Below, in pieces: positions 25,115-35,487 of a DNA stretch of 64,000 bases; positions within the stretch are counted from its first letter, which is position 1, and each line of letters opens with the position of its first letter. Origin of the DNA: Limosilactobacillus avistercoris. GTDB taxonomy: Bacteria > Bacillota > Bacilli > Lactobacillales > Lactobacillaceae. The notes beneath the pieces are model-generated. The model was not told the origin of the DNA. It saw only the letters and a program-made list of their open reading frames with translations, and searched no databases. Location: assembly GCF_014836425.1 (NCBI RefSeq), contig NZ_JACSQW010000005.1, positions 36,739-100,738 of the forward strand, given 5' to 3'. The position numbers and the translations under genes were made by a program.

Positions 25115-27649
25115 ATGTCAACAATAAAGCGTCTTTACGAAAAGTTTCAACCTTCTCATTACGATATCTTTCTTGATATCAACCGGGAAAAGAAGACCAT
25201 TACTGGTAAGACAACCATTACAGGAAACGCCAGTGAACAGCAAATTAGTGTTAATCAAAAGTTTTTAACTGTTTCATCTGTTAAAGTCGGGGGAAAGGAT
25301 GTCCCGTTCACTGTTGATAATGATGAAGAAACAATTAACATCACCCTACCAAAAGCTGGCGAAGTTACATTAACAATTGATTACTCAGCTCCCCTCACTG
25401 ATACCATGATGGGAATTTACCCGTCATACTACAAGGTAGATGGGGAAAAGAAACAAATTATCGGGACCCAGTTCGAAACAACTTTTGCTCGCCAAGCCTT
25501 TCCGTCCGTTGATGAACCTGAAGCAAAAGCTACCTTTAGCCTTGCTGTTAAATTCGATGAACATCCTGGTGAAACCGTCATCGCCAACATGCCTGAGGAT
25601 CATGTTTCAGATGGTGTTCACTACTTCCAACCAACTGTCCGGATGTCAACCTACCTGGTTGCCTTTGCTTTTGGTGAACTTCAATCCAAGAAGACCACAA
25701 CCGAAAGCGGCGTTGAAGTCGGTGTCTTTGCAACAAAAGCTCACCAACCAAAAGAACTTGATTTTGCCTTAGAAATTGCTAAAAAGGCAATTGAATTTTA
25801 CGAAAAGTTCTACCAAACACCATACCCACTTCCCCATTCATGGCAATTAGCACTTCCTGACTTCTCTGCCGGAGCAATGGAGAACTGGGGCTTAGTAACC
25901 TACCGTGAAGCATACCTCCTGCTTGATCCAGATAATACTTCACTAGACATGAAACGCCTGGTTGCCACTGTAATCACCCACGAATTAGCTCACCAATGGT
26001 TTGGTGATCTGGTTACAATGAAGTGGTGGGACGACTTATGGTTGAATGAAAGTTTTGCTAACATGATGGAATACGTGGCGGTAGATGCCATCCACCCAGA
26101 ATGGAAGATTTGGGAACTCTTCCAAACTTCCGAGGCTCCAATGGCCCTTCAACGAGATGCTACTGATGGTGTTCAATCCGTTCATGTCCAAGTTAACAAC
26201 CCTGCTGAAATCGATGCCCTCTTTGATGGAGCAATCGTCTATGCTAAGGGTGCACGGATGTTAGTAATGGTTCGGGCACTGATCGGGGACGATGCACTAC
26301 GTAAAGGACTTAAGAACTACTTTGAAGCCCATAAATACCATAACGCTACCGGGGCAGATCTTTGGGAAGCTCTTGGAAAGGCGTCACAACTTGACATCGG
26401 TGCTATTATGCAATCATGGCTTGAACAGCCTGGTTATCCAGTTGTTGAAGCTAAAATTGTTGACGGTCAACTACAGCTAAGTCAAAAGCAATTCTTTATT
26501 GGCGATGGTCAAGATGCAGGACGCTTATGGCAAATTCCACTAAACGCTAACTATAAAGTTGCCCCACAAATCATGAAGGAGCAAACAATTAACCTTGGCG
26601 ATTACCAAGAATTACGGCAAGAAAATGGTAAGCCATTTAGACTCAACGTTGGCAATAATTCTCACTTTATTGTTAAGTATGATCAAACTTTGATGGATGA
26701 TATTCTCGACCACCTTGATGAACTTAACGCCATCGACCAGCGTCAATTACTCCAAGATTTCCGTCTCTTAGCCGATGGTCAACAACTGTCCTATGCAGAG
26801 ATCATTCCACTCTTACCACGGTTTGCTGATAGCCATTCTGAAATTGTTAATACTGCCCTTTATGCAATCGTAAATAAGTTAAAGCAATTTGTTACTCCAG
26901 ATAGCGATGAAGAAAAGGCTCTCAAACAATTTGTTGGTCAATTAAGTGCCAAGCAGGTTCAACGGCTTGGTTGGCAACCACAAGCTGGCGAATCAAATGA
27001 TGACCAATTGACCCGGCCAATCGTTTTGAGTGCTGCCCTTTATGCTGAAAACAAGGATGCAATCGAAGCAGCCCACGAGATCTTTACTAAGAACCATGCA
27101 CAATTAGAGAAGCTACCTGCCGATATTCGGCCACTGGTAATTCGGAATGAGGTTAAACACTATGGAAGCAAAGACCTCTTTGCAGAATTATTGGAAGATT
27201 ATCGTGAAACAACTGATGCTAGTTATAAGAGTGACCTTAACGGAGCAATTACCAGTACAACGGATCATTCATTAATTGCTGAGCTAATTAATGAATTTGA
27301 AAATGCCGATACCATTAAGCCACAGGATCTTCGTGGCTGGTACCGGAACATCCTTGCGAATAATGATGGTCAACAAGCCGCTTGGGATTGGATCCGTAAT
27401 GACTGGGACTGGCTTGAAAAGACCGTTGGTGGTGATATGGAATTTGCAACCTACATCACCGTTACCGCCAATATCTTCCATACTCCTGCACGGCTAGCAG
27501 AATTCAAACAATTCTTTGAACCAAAGATTAATACTCCTGGATTAACGCGGGAAATTACCATGGATATTAAGGTAATTGAAGGAAAGGTTAACCTTATCCA
27601 AACTGAAAAGGGTGCGGTTATTAAGGCTCTTAATAAAGCGATTGCTTAA
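25115..27649 (+). CDS. pepN: Aminopeptidase N (M1 family)
   Basis: An 844-residue M1 zinc aminopeptidase of full length. The exopeptidase motif GAMENWGL is at about residue 253, the zinc motif HELAHQWFGD at about 289 and the distal Glu in NESFANMMEY near 312. The C-terminal part is the helical ERAP1-like domain. PepN removes N-terminal residues from peptides taken up by oligopeptide transporters, essential for growth on milk or peptide-rich media. It is monocistronic and ends at a strong hairpin. Confidence 0.96.
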   Translation: MSTIKRLYEKFQPSHYDIFLDINREKKTITGKTTITGNASEQQISVNQKFLTVSSVKVGGKDVPFTVDNDEETINITLPKAGEVTLTIDYSAPLTDTMMGIYPSYYKVDGEKKQIIGTQFETTFARQAFPSVDEPEAKATFSLAVKFDEHPGETVIANMPEDHVSDGVHYFQPTVRMSTYLVAFAFGELQSKKTTTESGVEVGVFATKAHQPKELDFALEIAKKAIEFYEKFYQTPYPLPHSWQLALPDFSAGAMENWGLVTYREAYLLLDPDNTSLDMKRLVATVITHELAHQWFGDLVTMKWWDDLWLNESFANMMEYVAVDAIHPEWKIWELFQTSEAPMALQRDATDGVQSVHVQVNNPAEIDALFDGAIVYAKGARMLVMVRALIGDDALRKGLKNYFEAHKYHNATGADLWEALGKASQLDIGAIMQSWLEQPGYPVVEAKIVDGQLQLSQKQFFIGDGQDAGRLWQIPLNANYKVAPQIMKEQTINLGDYQELRQENGKPFRLNVGNNSHFIVKYDQTLMDDILDHLDELNAIDQRQLLQDFRLLADGQQLSYAEIIPLLPRFADSHSEIVNTALYAIVNKLKQFVTPDSDEEKALKQFVGQLSAKQVQRLGWQPQAGESNDDQLTRPIVLSAALYAENKDAIEAAHEIFTKNHAQLEKLPADIRPLVIRNEVKHYGSKDLFAELLEDYRETTDASYKSDLNGAITSTTDHSLIAELINEFENADTIKPQDLRGWYRNILANNDGQQAAWDWIRNDWDWLEKTVGGDMEFATYITVTANIFHTPARLAEFKQFFEPKINTPGLTREITMDIKVIEGKVNLIQTEKGAVIKALNKAIA

Positions 27650-27674
27650 TATAAATTTTGATCCTATCAAATAA

Positions 27675-27714
27675 ATAAGGGTGATAAAAAACAAAATGTT
27701 TTTTATCACCCTTA
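27675..27714. terminator. Bidirectional terminator between pepN and asd
   Basis: AAGGGTGATAAAAAACA pairs perfectly with TGTTTTTTATCACCCTT around a three-base loop. Confidence 0.9.
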
Positions 27715-27760
27715 ACTTATTACTAAGAGTTTTCGAACTTATAGAGTCTAATCGCGGAAA

Positions 27761-28861
27761 TTAATCTTCTTTAGCTGAAATATATCCCTTTGCGGTTAAT
27801 AATTCCGCTAGTTCAATCGCACCACCGGCAGCACCCCGGGCGGTGTTATGAGAAAGGCCAACAAACTTCCAATCAAAAATCTTGTCTGGACGAAGACGAC
27901 CGATTGAAATTCCCATCCCGTGTTCAAAGTTGACGTCGTAACGAACTTGAGGACGATCATCTTCAGTTAAATATTGAATAAATTGCTGTGGTGCGCTTGG
28001 AAGCTTTAATTCTTGTGGAACACCACTATATTCTTCGAGTGCCTCAATTAACTCTTCCTTGCTTGGGTTTTGCTTAAAGTTAACAAATGTTGCCACTGTA
28101 TGTCCGTAAAGAACTGGAACCCGCAAGCATTGACTAGTAATCACTGGTGATTGAGCCTTCACAATCTCCTTCTTCTCCGGATCTATATGACCAAAGACTT
28201 TAAGCGGTTCGTCTTCTGACTTTGCTTCTTCTCCAGGAATATAAGGAATCACGTTATTTTGAATTTCTGGAGCCGTTTCAAGAGTCTTACCGGCACCGGA
28301 AATTGCTTGATAAGTACATGCCAGTACTTGGGTTGGTTCAAACTTTTGCCAAGCCGCAATCGCTGGTGTATAGCTTTGGATTGAGCAATTTGGCTTAACC
28401 GCAACAAAACCGCGTTGGGTTCCTAAACGTTCCCGTTGTGCCTTAATAATTTCAATATGATCAGGGTTGATTTCTGGTACTACCATTGGTACATCTGGAG
28501 TCCAACGATGGGCACTGTTATTTGAAACAACTGGAACTTCATGTTTTGCGTACTCATCTTCCAGCTTCCGGGTGTCAGCCTTATCGAGGTTAATTGCTGA
28601 AAAGATAAAATCAACTTGTGAAGCCATTGTATCAACATCTTCTGCATCAAGGATCGTCAAGTCCTTAACCCCGTCAGGAATTGGTGTATCCCCCATCTTC
28701 CACCGGTCTTTTACTGATTCCCCATATTTTTTGCCTGCACTGTGCTTACTTGCCGCAACAGCGACCACTTCGAACCAGGGGTGATTAGCAAGCAGGGTTA
28801 CGTAACGCTGACCGACCATTCCGGTAGCCCCAATAACCCCGACCTTTAATTTTTCCTTCAT
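27761..28861 (-). CDS. asd: Aspartate-semialdehyde dehydrogenase
   Basis: A 366-residue enzyme with an N-terminal NADP Rossmann motif VGVIGATGMVGQRYV, the catalytic Cys in AVKPNCSIQSYTPAI and the C-terminal SIGRLRPDKIFDWKFVGLSHN. The insertions and the ending place it in the archaeal/fungal-type Asd branch, which many lactobacilli carry. It reduces aspartyl phosphate to the semialdehyde. It is the last gene of the lysA operon. The ATG at 28861 gives the family start MKEKLKVGV; the frame extends 19 codons upstream into patA. Confidence 0.93.
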   Translation of the reverse strand: MKEKLKVGVIGATGMVGQRYVTLLANHPWFEVVAVAASKHSAGKKYGESVKDRWKMGDTPIPDGVKDLTILDAEDVDTMASQVDFIFSAINLDKADTRKLEDEYAKHEVPVVSNNSAHRWTPDVPMVVPEINPDHIEIIKAQRERLGTQRGFVAVKPNCSIQSYTPAIAAWQKFEPTQVLACTYQAISGAGKTLETAPEIQNNVIPYIPGEEAKSEDEPLKVFGHIDPEKKEIVKAQSPVITSQCLRVPVLYGHTVATFVNFKQNPSKEELIEALEEYSGVPQELKLPSAPQQFIQYLTEDDRPQVRYDVNFEHGMGISIGRLRPDKIFDWKFVGLSHNTARGAAGGAIELAELLTAKGYISAKED

Positions 28862-28880
28862 AATCAATTCCATCTTCTCT

Positions 28881-30065
28881 CTAGTTAAACTGTTCCATAA
28901 AGGAGCTAAGCCGATCAATCACTTTTTCAATGTCTTCATCTGAGGCAGCGTATGAAAGCCGAATATGCCCTTCACCACCGGGACCAAATGCCTGTCCAGG
29001 AATTACGCCGACCTTTGCTTTGTGGGCTAACTCACGGGCAAACTTAAAATCATCCTTACCGAAAGCTTCTGGGATCTTCGCAAAGATGTAAAAGGCACCA
29101 TCCGGAACGGCAATTTCAAAGCCCATCGCCTTCATCGCACTGGCCAACCGGTCCCGACGCTTCTGGTATTGTTGCTTAAATTCAACTGGATCTTCAAGAC
29201 CGTTTGTCAATGCTTCCAAAGCAGCAGCTTGGGCAGTATCATTCGGTGCGGTTACCATAAATGAATGCATCTTTGAAATTTGATCAATTGCATCTTGAGG
29301 AGCGGCAACATAACCTAAGCGCCAGCCAGTCATTGCATGAGACTTTGATAAACCACTGATCAAAACTGTCTGCTCAGGAAGAAGGGTTGCAAGCGACGTA
29401 AATGGTTGATCGTAAATTAACTCGCTGTAAATTTCATCGACAATCGCTAAGAGGTGGTGTTCCTTAATTACCTTTGCTAGTGCGGTTAATTCATCATGAG
29501 AATAAGACCGTCCTGTTGGGTTGTTCGGGTAGTTGAGGATAATTGCTTTAACCTTATCTCCCTCCCGCTTTAAGACCTTTTCGAGCCTGTCAGCGGTCAA
29601 TAAGAAGCCATCATTTGAAGTATCAACCTTCACAGGTATTGCACCAGTAAGAGAGACACTTGGGAAGTACAGAGAAAAGATCGGCGTTGGGATAATTACC
29701 TCATCCCCCGGATTTAACAAGGCAAAAGTCGTGGCGGTAATTGCTTCGGTTGCCCCAACGGTGACAATCACTTCGGTTACCGGATCATAGTCAACTGAAC
29801 GAGTATCACTTAAGTACTTGCTAATAGCTTCCCGTAGTGGCAAAGTTCCCCGGCTTGGTGAATAGTGGGAATCATTATCCTGAATACTCCGAATAGCGGC
29901 CTGTTTTACATGGTCCGGAACATTAAAATCGGGTTCTCCCAGGGTTAACTTAACAATTCCTGGAATTGCAGAAATTTCATCATCAAATGCCCGGATCTGG
30001 GCAGGTGGTAGGGCGTCAACCCGTTGATTAACAACAGATTCAAGCCGTTGATCTAACTTTGGCAT
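28881..30065 (-). CDS. patA: N-acetyl-LL-diaminopimelate aminotransferase (class I/II)
   Basis: A 394-residue PLP-dependent aminotransferase: FNVPDHVK, the Asn-Pro-Thr-Gly loop YPNNPTGRSYS, DEIYSEL and the PLP lysine in ISGLSKSHAMTGWRLGY. Its place between dapB and asd identifies it as the aminotransferase of the acetyl-DAP pathway. It transfers an amino group to N-acetyl-2-amino-6-oxopimelate. The ribosome site AGGAGGGAT precedes the ATG. Confidence 0.9.
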   Translation of the reverse strand: MPKLDQRLESVVNQRVDALPPAQIRAFDDEISAIPGIVKLTLGEPDFNVPDHVKQAAIRSIQDNDSHYSPSRGTLPLREAISKYLSDTRSVDYDPVTEVIVTVGATEAITATTFALLNPGDEVIIPTPIFSLYFPSVSLTGAIPVKVDTSNDGFLLTADRLEKVLKREGDKVKAIILNYPNNPTGRSYSHDELTALAKVIKEHHLLAIVDEIYSELIYDQPFTSLATLLPEQTVLISGLSKSHAMTGWRLGYVAAPQDAIDQISKMHSFMVTAPNDTAQAAALEALTNGLEDPVEFKQQYQKRRDRLASAMKAMGFEIAVPDGAFYIFAKIPEAFGKDDFKFARELAHKAKVGVIPGQAFGPGGEGHIRLSYAASDEDIEKVIDRLSSFMEQFN

Positions 30066-30076
30066 ATTTATCCCTC

Positions 30077-30856
30077 CTATAGGATCTTTTCGAGACCGAC
30101 AACAAGGTGATCCAGCTCACTCACCTTTTCTAAGGCAACCTTAACACCGCTCATGAATGATTGCCGATCAAAGGAATCTTGGCGAATTGTCAACGCTTCA
30201 CCAGCGCCCCCAAAAAGAACTTGTTCATGAGCAATGTAACCAGGAAGACGAACCGAGTGAATTTTGATCCCGTGATAGTCGCCACCCCGAACACCAGCTA
30301 ATGATTCAGTTTCCTCAGGATTACTCTCGTGTGGTTCACGAACCTGATCGATTAACTTAGCGGTACTAAGGGCAGTCCCTGACGGAGCGTCTTTCTTATC
30401 AGCGTGGTGCATTTCAATGATTTCAACATCAGGGAAGTACTTGGCTGCTTCCTTTGCAAACTTCATCAACAGCACCGCAGACATTCCAAAATTCGGTGCA
30501 ATTAAACCACCAAGCTGTTTTTGTTTACTGAGTTCAATCAATTCAGCTTCTTGTTCATCGGTCAAACCGGTTGTTCCCACAACGGGCATCATCCCGTTAT
30601 CCAAAGCGTATTTAACATTATCGTAAACGGCACTTGGGATGGTAAAGTCGAGCCAAATATCCGCTACTGAAGGATCAACTTCAGCTAAGGAATTAAACAC
30701 TTGAACGTTTTTACCTAAGTGATATTGTTCACGGTCAGTCGGAGATAAATGAGGAGCTAAAACTGCCGTTAATTCCATGTTGGCCATTGAATTAACTAGG
30801 TCGACTGCCTTTTGACCCATCGCTCCAGTTGCACCTGCAATTAATACATTTGCCAT
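30077..30856 (-). CDS. dapB: 4-hydroxy-tetrahydrodipicolinate reductase
   Basis: A 259-residue enzyme with the nucleotide motif VLIAGATGAMGQKAV, DFTIPSAVYDN, the active-site EMHHADKKDAPSGTAL and GEALTIRQDSFDRQSF. It reduces the DapA product to tetrahydrodipicolinate with NAD(P)H. It lies between dapA and patA with short gaps. Confidence 0.95.
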   Translation of the reverse strand: MANVLIAGATGAMGQKAVDLVNSMANMELTAVLAPHLSPTDREQYHLGKNVQVFNSLAEVDPSVADIWLDFTIPSAVYDNVKYALDNGMMPVVGTTGLTDEQEAELIELSKQKQLGGLIAPNFGMSAVLLMKFAKEAAKYFPDVEIIEMHHADKKDAPSGTALSTAKLIDQVREPHESNPEETESLAGVRGGDYHGIKIHSVRLPGYIAHEQVLFGGAGEALTIRQDSFDRQSFMSGVKVALEKVSELDHLVVGLEKIL

Positions 30857-30873
30857 TATTTATTCCCCCTATT

Positions 30874-31791
30874 TTATAAATCTAAAGGAAGAGTTTTGTT
30901 TCCTAGAGAATCTACTGGAAGATCCAAGGCTTGTTCGAGTTGAGTTTGCTCTTCCTTGTTAAGGGAAAGGATTGGTAAACGGCAGTCACCAACATTAAAT
31001 CCTTGAGCATTTAAAACAGCCTTAACAGGTGATGGGGATGGGAACATGAAGCAAGCAGCCATCCGTGGAGTAAGCCACCGTTGAAGTTTTCCAGCAAGCT
31101 TGTAGTCACCACGGTAGAGGGCATCAAACATATGCCGCATTTTTGTAACATAAATGTGAGAAGCAACAGAAACAACCCCGTTAGCACCTAGTACCCGTGA
31201 AGTTAATGCTTGGGCATCTTCACCAGTAAAGACAAGGAAATCATCAGCCTTGTGTTCAATGATGTATTCCATTTCGTCTAATGGCGCACATTGCTTAATC
31301 CCAGCAATATTTGGGTGTTGGGAAAGTTCAACAACCGTTTCTGGTGCCATCTTTGAACCAGTTCGGCCAGGAATATTATAAATAATAATTGGTAAATTAA
31401 CGTTATCGGCAACTGTCTTGAAGTGAGCCAACATCCCTCGTTGGTTTGGCTTATTGTATGGAGGAACAACGACTAAGGCATAGTCAATTCCGTTAATCTG
31501 ACCAACTTCATTAGTCAGGGCAATCGTTTCTTGGGGATTATTGCTTCCAGTACCGGCAATTACCGGTACCCGGCCGTCAACAATTTCGCCAAAGCGGGTA
31601 TAGAGGGCGATTTTTTCATCATGGGTCAATTCTGGCGTTTCACCAGTTGTTCCCCCAATTACAAAACCGTTACATCCCCGTTCAATCAGTGAGTTGGTCA
31701 ACTTCTCCAAGGCGCCAAAGTCGATTTCGTTGTCACTGTTAAATGGCGTTACGATTGCTGTTAATAAGTCTGCATTTGCTAAAGCTGTCAT
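30874..31791 (-). CDS. dapA: 4-hydroxy-tetrahydrodipicolinate synthase
   Basis: A 305-residue class I aldolase: [29 protein letters not shown], the Tyr in [23 protein letters not shown] and the Schiff-base lysine in [14 protein letters not shown]. It condenses pyruvate with aspartate semialdehyde. The ATG at 31791 follows GGAGGAAAAGAAC; an upstream in-frame start overlaps the deacetylase stop and lies within this ribosome site. Confidence 0.95.
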   Translation of the reverse strand: MTALANADLLTAIVTPFNSDNEIDFGALEKLTNSLIERGCNGFVIGGTTGETPELTHDEKIALYTRFGEIVDGRVPVIAGTGSNNPQETIALTNEVGQINGIDYALVVVPPYNKPNQRGMLAHFKTVADNVNLPIIIYNIPGRTGSKMAPETVVELSQHPNIAGIKQCAPLDEMEYIIEHKADDFLVFTGEDAQALTSRVLGANGVVSVASHIYVTKMRHMFDALYRGDYKLAGKLQRWLTPRMAACFMFPSPSPVKAVLNAQGFNVGDCRLPILSLNKEEQTQLEQALDLPVDSLGNKTLPLDL

Positions 31792-31805
31792 GTTCTTTTC
31801 CTCCA

Positions 31806-32951
31806 TTATTCTGTCATCCGGTATTCTAAGAATCCTGTAATTGCATCAACACCTCGTTGAATTGCTTCTTCCTTAGGGGTTAACGTTGCTGAGTGGAGTT
31901 GGGAATCATCATCAACTCCTAGCCAAAACATTGTTCCCGGGAACTTAGCTAATAAGAAACCAAAGTCTTCCCCAGTCATTGCTGGTGCGGTTTCTACAAA
32001 GTTAACGTTTTGTGCTGATTGCATATACGAAATAAAGCGTTTGGTTAATTTTGAATTATTTTCTACTGGCCAATAACCACCCTGGTTAAGTTCTAGTTGA
32101 ACATCCATGTTGTAGCTACGACCGATTCCCTCACAAATATCCTTTAAGCGTTGATCAATTGTCTCAATCATTTTTTGGGTCAAGCCGCGAATGGTTCCTT
32201 CAATTCGGGTATGACCAGCAATTACGTTCCTGATCGTTCCCCCATCAATCTTTCCTAAGGTAATAACACCACTTTGGATGGGATCAATACTTCGTGAAAT
32301 GATGGTCTGGATTTGACTAATCAACATTGCGGCGGCAACCACCGTATCACTGGCATCTTGTGGGTAGGCAGCGTGACCACCCTTACCATTTAAATCGATA
32401 TTGACTTCAGTTGTTCCTGCAAAGAGGGTCCCCATTCGGCACCCAATTGCTCCGGCCGGCAAATCAGGGTTATCGTGAAGCCCATAAAATTCATCAGGAC
32501 GCCAGCGACCATGGAATAAGCCAAGTTCGTAGGATTGCTTACCGCCACTTTCACTTTCTTCAGCAGGCTGGAAGAAAAACATGAGATTATCCTTTGGCTG
32601 GTGTTCACTAAAGTAGGAAAGGACTCCTAGTGCGACTGTCATGTGGATGTCGTGACCACAAGCATGCATAACTCCGGGATGTTTCGAAGAATATGGCAGT
32701 CCTGTCTGTTCTTCAACCGGTAAGGCATCAATGTCAGTCCGGTAACCGATCGTCCGTTGAGGATCAAAACCGTGAACCAACACCATCATTGCAGTCGGTA
32801 ACTCTTCTGGGTTCCGAATTTCCAGGAATTGTTGATCCATCTTCTTGACCGTTTCAAGCAAAAATTGGTGAGTTTCCGTTTCCTGGAGGGCTAATTCCGG
32901 GATCTGGTGAAGGTGGCGCCGAATTGTTATTAAATCACTTTCACTTAACAT
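31806..32951 (-). CDS. dapL: N-acetyldiaminopimelate deacetylase (M20 family)
   Basis: A 381-residue M20D amidohydrolase: [18 protein letters not shown], the metal motif [23 protein letters not shown] and, near the end, [15 protein letters not shown]. The sequence and operon position match the deacetylase of the acetyl branch of DAP synthesis. It releases acetate to give LL-diaminopimelate, which DapF epimerises. The gene uses the B. subtilis symbol; assignment rests on context. Confidence 0.9.
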   Translation of the reverse strand: MLSESDLITIRRHLHQIPELALQETETHQFLLETVKKMDQQFLEIRNPEELPTAMMVLVHGFDPQRTIGYRTDIDALPVEEQTGLPYSSKHPGVMHACGHDIHMTVALGVLSYFSEHQPKDNLMFFFQPAEESESGGKQSYELGLFHGRWRPDEFYGLHDNPDLPAGAIGCRMGTLFAGTTEVNIDLNGKGGHAAYPQDASDTVVAAAMLISQIQTIISRSIDPIQSGVITLGKIDGGTIRNVIAGHTRIEGTIRGLTQKMIETIDQRLKDICEGIGRSYNMDVQLELNQGGYWPVENNSKLTKRFISYMQSAQNVNFVETAPAMTGEDFGFLLAKFPGTMFWLGVDDDSQLHSATLTPKEEAIQRGVDAITGFLEYRMTE

Positions 32952-32962
32952 TTCCTCAGCTC

Positions 32963-33673
32963 CTATAGTTTCCGCAAGTCATCTTCTAGGCCGGTCTTAC
33001 TTTCGGTCTTTTCGTCAACCTTCTTGACAAACTTAGCGGGAACACCGGCAACCATGGTGTGTGGTTCAACATCATGAGTAACAATTGCTCCGGCCGCAAC
33101 AACAGCCCCTTCACCGACATGCACTCCTTCAATAACGACGGCATTAGCACCAATCAAAACATTATCGTCAATCCGGACCGGCTGGGCAGAAGCCGGTTCC
33201 ACCACCCCTGCTAAAACAGTGCCGGCACCAATGTGGCAATGCTTACCGACGATTGCTCGACCGCCAAGGATAGCACCCATATCAATCATTGTGTCATCAC
33301 CAATTTCAGCACCAATGTTAATCGTAGCCCCCATCATTACAACAGCATTGTTACCAATTAAGACCTTGTCACGAATGATTGCACCAGGTTCAATCCGGGC
33401 ATTAATCCCTTTAAGATCAAGCAATGGCACTGCTGAATTCCGAGAGTCATTTTCAATATGGTAGTCTTCAATTACGGCCTGGTTTTCCTTTAAGAGTGGT
33501 TCGACAACCTTCCAGTCACCAAAGATTACCCCAGTATGGTCATCAACAAATGATTGAATTTCTTCGGGGAAGGTAATTTGACTCAAATCTCCCTTTAAGT
33601 AAACCTTAACTGGAGTCTTCTTTGGCGCGTTACCAATGTAGTTAATAATTGCTTGTGCATCTAATTCAGCCAT
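32963..33673 (-). CDS. dapD: 2,3,4,5-tetrahydropyridine-2,6-dicarboxylate N-acetyltransferase
   Basis: A 236-residue left-handed beta-helix transferase with an N-terminal DapH domain and hexapeptide repeats ([58 protein letters not shown]). It acetylates tetrahydrodipicolinate, committing this organism to the acetyl rather than the succinyl or dehydrogenase branch. It is also named dapH. Confidence 0.94.
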   Translation of the reverse strand: MAELDAQAIINYIGNAPKKTPVKVYLKGDLSQITFPEEIQSFVDDHTGVIFGDWKVVEPLLKENQAVIEDYHIENDSRNSAVPLLDLKGINARIEPGAIIRDKVLIGNNAVVMMGATINIGAEIGDDTMIDMGAILGGRAIVGKHCHIGAGTVLAGVVEPASAQPVRIDDNVLIGANAVVIEGVHVGEGAVVAAGAIVTHDVEPHTMVAGVPAKFVKKVDEKTESKTGLEDDLRKL

Positions 33674-33708
33674 CTTTTCAACCTCTTTCTTCCTACTATT
33701 GTTATGTC

Positions 33709-35019
33709 TTATTGTTCGTATGACCGGTCCAAATGGATCAAATCAGCTAATGATTCGCGTTCAATTACTAGTTGGGCCTTGCCATTTTCGGCAAAGACTA
33801 CTGCCGGACGCGGATTTCGGTTATAATTTGAAGCCATTGAATAACCGTAAGCCCCGGTATCTAGCATTGCAAGGACATCCCCCGGCTTAGTTTCTGGTAA
33901 CCCTTGATCCTGGGCCAAAATATCACCAGATTCACAGTATTTTCCGGCAAGGCGAACATGTTCTTTAATTGGAGCTTGCGGGTTACTTGCTAATACCGTT
34001 TCATACTCAGCTTGATAAAGGGCTGGACGAATGTTATCTCCCATTCCCCCATCAACCGTAACGTAGGGCTTCAATCCAGGAACGCCTTTCCGTGAACCAA
34101 CCGTGTAAAGGTTATAACCAGCGGGACCAACAATCGAGCGTCCCGGTTCAATCCAAATTTCAGGCATTGACAATCCGTTAGCACTCGTTTCACTTTTAAT
34201 TGCCTTGATAATCGCATCGACGAATTCTTCGGGTCTTAATGGGTGGTCGGAAGATACATAACGGATTCCAAAACCGCCACCAACATTAATTACTTCTGCT
34301 TCGTAACTAAATTGATCACGCCAATGGGTTGCTACTTCAACAAGCTTTTTAGCAACCCCTTCAAACCCGGCTAGTTCAAAAATCTGTGAACCAATATGAG
34401 CATGAAGGCCGCGCATCTTCATCCGCGGATTAGCTAGAACCTTTTGTAGTGCTTCATCAGCTTGGCCAGATTGTAAGTCAAAGCCAAACTTACTATCTAC
34501 TTGGCCAGTTTGAATATACTTATTAGTATGTGCCGAAATCCCTGGTGTTATCCGCAACATGACGTCAACAGTCGTGTCCTTTGCTTCTAAGACGTCAGCC
34601 AAAAGGTCAATTTCATGGAAGTTATCAATCATAATTGTCCCGACATGGTGGTCGATTGCCATTTCAAGCTCTTCTTGAGACTTATTATTCCCGTGGAAGC
34701 TAACTCGTTCCATCGGGAAGTCAGCCTTAATTGCCGTATAGAGCTCACCAGCGGAAACAACGTCAACGTGAGCTTGCTCGGCAGCGGCTACTTGGTACAT
34801 TGCAATTGCTGCAAATGCCTTACTTGCGTAACTAACGGCATAGTCAACACTATTTTCTTCAAATACCTTACGAAAACTACGAATCTGGTTCCTAATTTGT
34901 GAGACATCATAAACCACTAAGGGTGTCCCGTATTCATGAGCTAACTCAATTGAATCACAGCCACCAATCATTAGATGACCAGCATCGTTTAACTGTTGAG
35001 CAGTAATTTGTTGGTTCAT
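33709..35019 (-). CDS. lysA: Diaminopimelate decarboxylase
   Basis: A 436-residue fold-type III PLP enzyme: PLP lysine in [45 protein letters not shown] and the active-site [10 protein letters not shown]. It decarboxylates meso-DAP to lysine. The ATG at 35019 follows GGAGGAATTGTT; the longer frame to 35088 runs into the riboswitch terminator. It is the first gene of the operon, so lysine levels sensed upstream control the whole pathway. Confidence 0.95.
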   Translation of the reverse strand: MNQQITAQQLNDAGHLMIGGCDSIELAHEYGTPLVVYDVSQIRNQIRSFRKVFEENSVDYAVSYASKAFAAIAMYQVAAAEQAHVDVVSAGELYTAIKADFPMERVSFHGNNKSQEELEMAIDHHVGTIMIDNFHEIDLLADVLEAKDTTVDVMLRITPGISAHTNKYIQTGQVDSKFGFDLQSGQADEALQKVLANPRMKMRGLHAHIGSQIFELAGFEGVAKKLVEVATHWRDQFSYEAEVINVGGGFGIRYVSSDHPLRPEEFVDAIIKAIKSETSANGLSMPEIWIEPGRSIVGPAGYNLYTVGSRKGVPGLKPYVTVDGGMGDNIRPALYQAEYETVLASNPQAPIKEHVRLAGKYCESGDILAQDQGLPETKPGDVLAMLDTGAYGYSMASNYNRNPRPAVVFAENGKAQLVIERESLADLIHLDRSYEQ

Positions 35020-35060
35020 AACAATTCCTCCATTACTCATTCGGGGAAAATCAAGGTGAT

Positions 35061-35285
35061 AAAAAATCCACTGTCTGCGCAAAGACAAACAGTGGATGCA
35101 TTTTATCCGTTTTGTCGATAGCGCAACGTGGGCTGATATTGTCCCACGACAGTCCGCAACTTATTCAGCTACGCCCCAGCTACCTAACTTTGCCAAGTTA
35201 GACGCTTCGGCAGCCGCCCTGTTCAATAACCCTCATTGCTTGGCAGACTAAGGTTAACTACTAGTGTTGGCTGCGCCTCTTCGAT
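35061..35285 (-). ncRNA. Lysine riboswitch (L-box) with intrinsic terminator
   Basis: Read on the minus strand from about 35285, the leader has the L-box landmarks: GAGGCGCAGCC at the 5' end, AGTAGTTAA, GGGCGGCTGCCGAAGCG and GGTAGCTGGGGCGTAGCTG. The hairpin ATCCACTGT/ACAGTGGAT (35067-35096) followed by six T ends the leader 40 bases before lysA. Lysine binding should favour the terminator and switch off the seven-gene operon. Confidence 0.92.
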
Positions 35286-35293
35286 TTATAAAT

Positions 35294-35322
35294 ATAATAG
35301 GAGTCTTAGATTAGAATGTCAA
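35294..35322 (-). promoter_or_regulatory. Promoter of the lysA operon
   Basis: On the minus strand, a perfect TTGACA (35322-35317) and TATTAT (35299-35294) are separated by exactly 17 bases and lead into the riboswitch. Confidence 0.8.
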
Positions 35323-35487
35323 CATAATTCTTAATTTTTCTCATATTGATCTAATTCATTCTCACTTATCAGTGAATCTCTTCTTATATTTAGTCAAATT
35401 TCAAGAAAGTCAATCATCAAACAAATTTCTGTGATATTCTAGTAGGAATAAGCTTTTAAATTTACTTTAAGAAGAGGAGAATTGATA

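Noticed and set aside
27284..27497. Short ORFs on both strands within pepN
   Set aside because: Shadows of the aminopeptidase frame without start signals.
35323..35487. Purine riboswitch ahead of pbuG
   Set aside because: The three-way junction sequences of the purine aptamer are absent.
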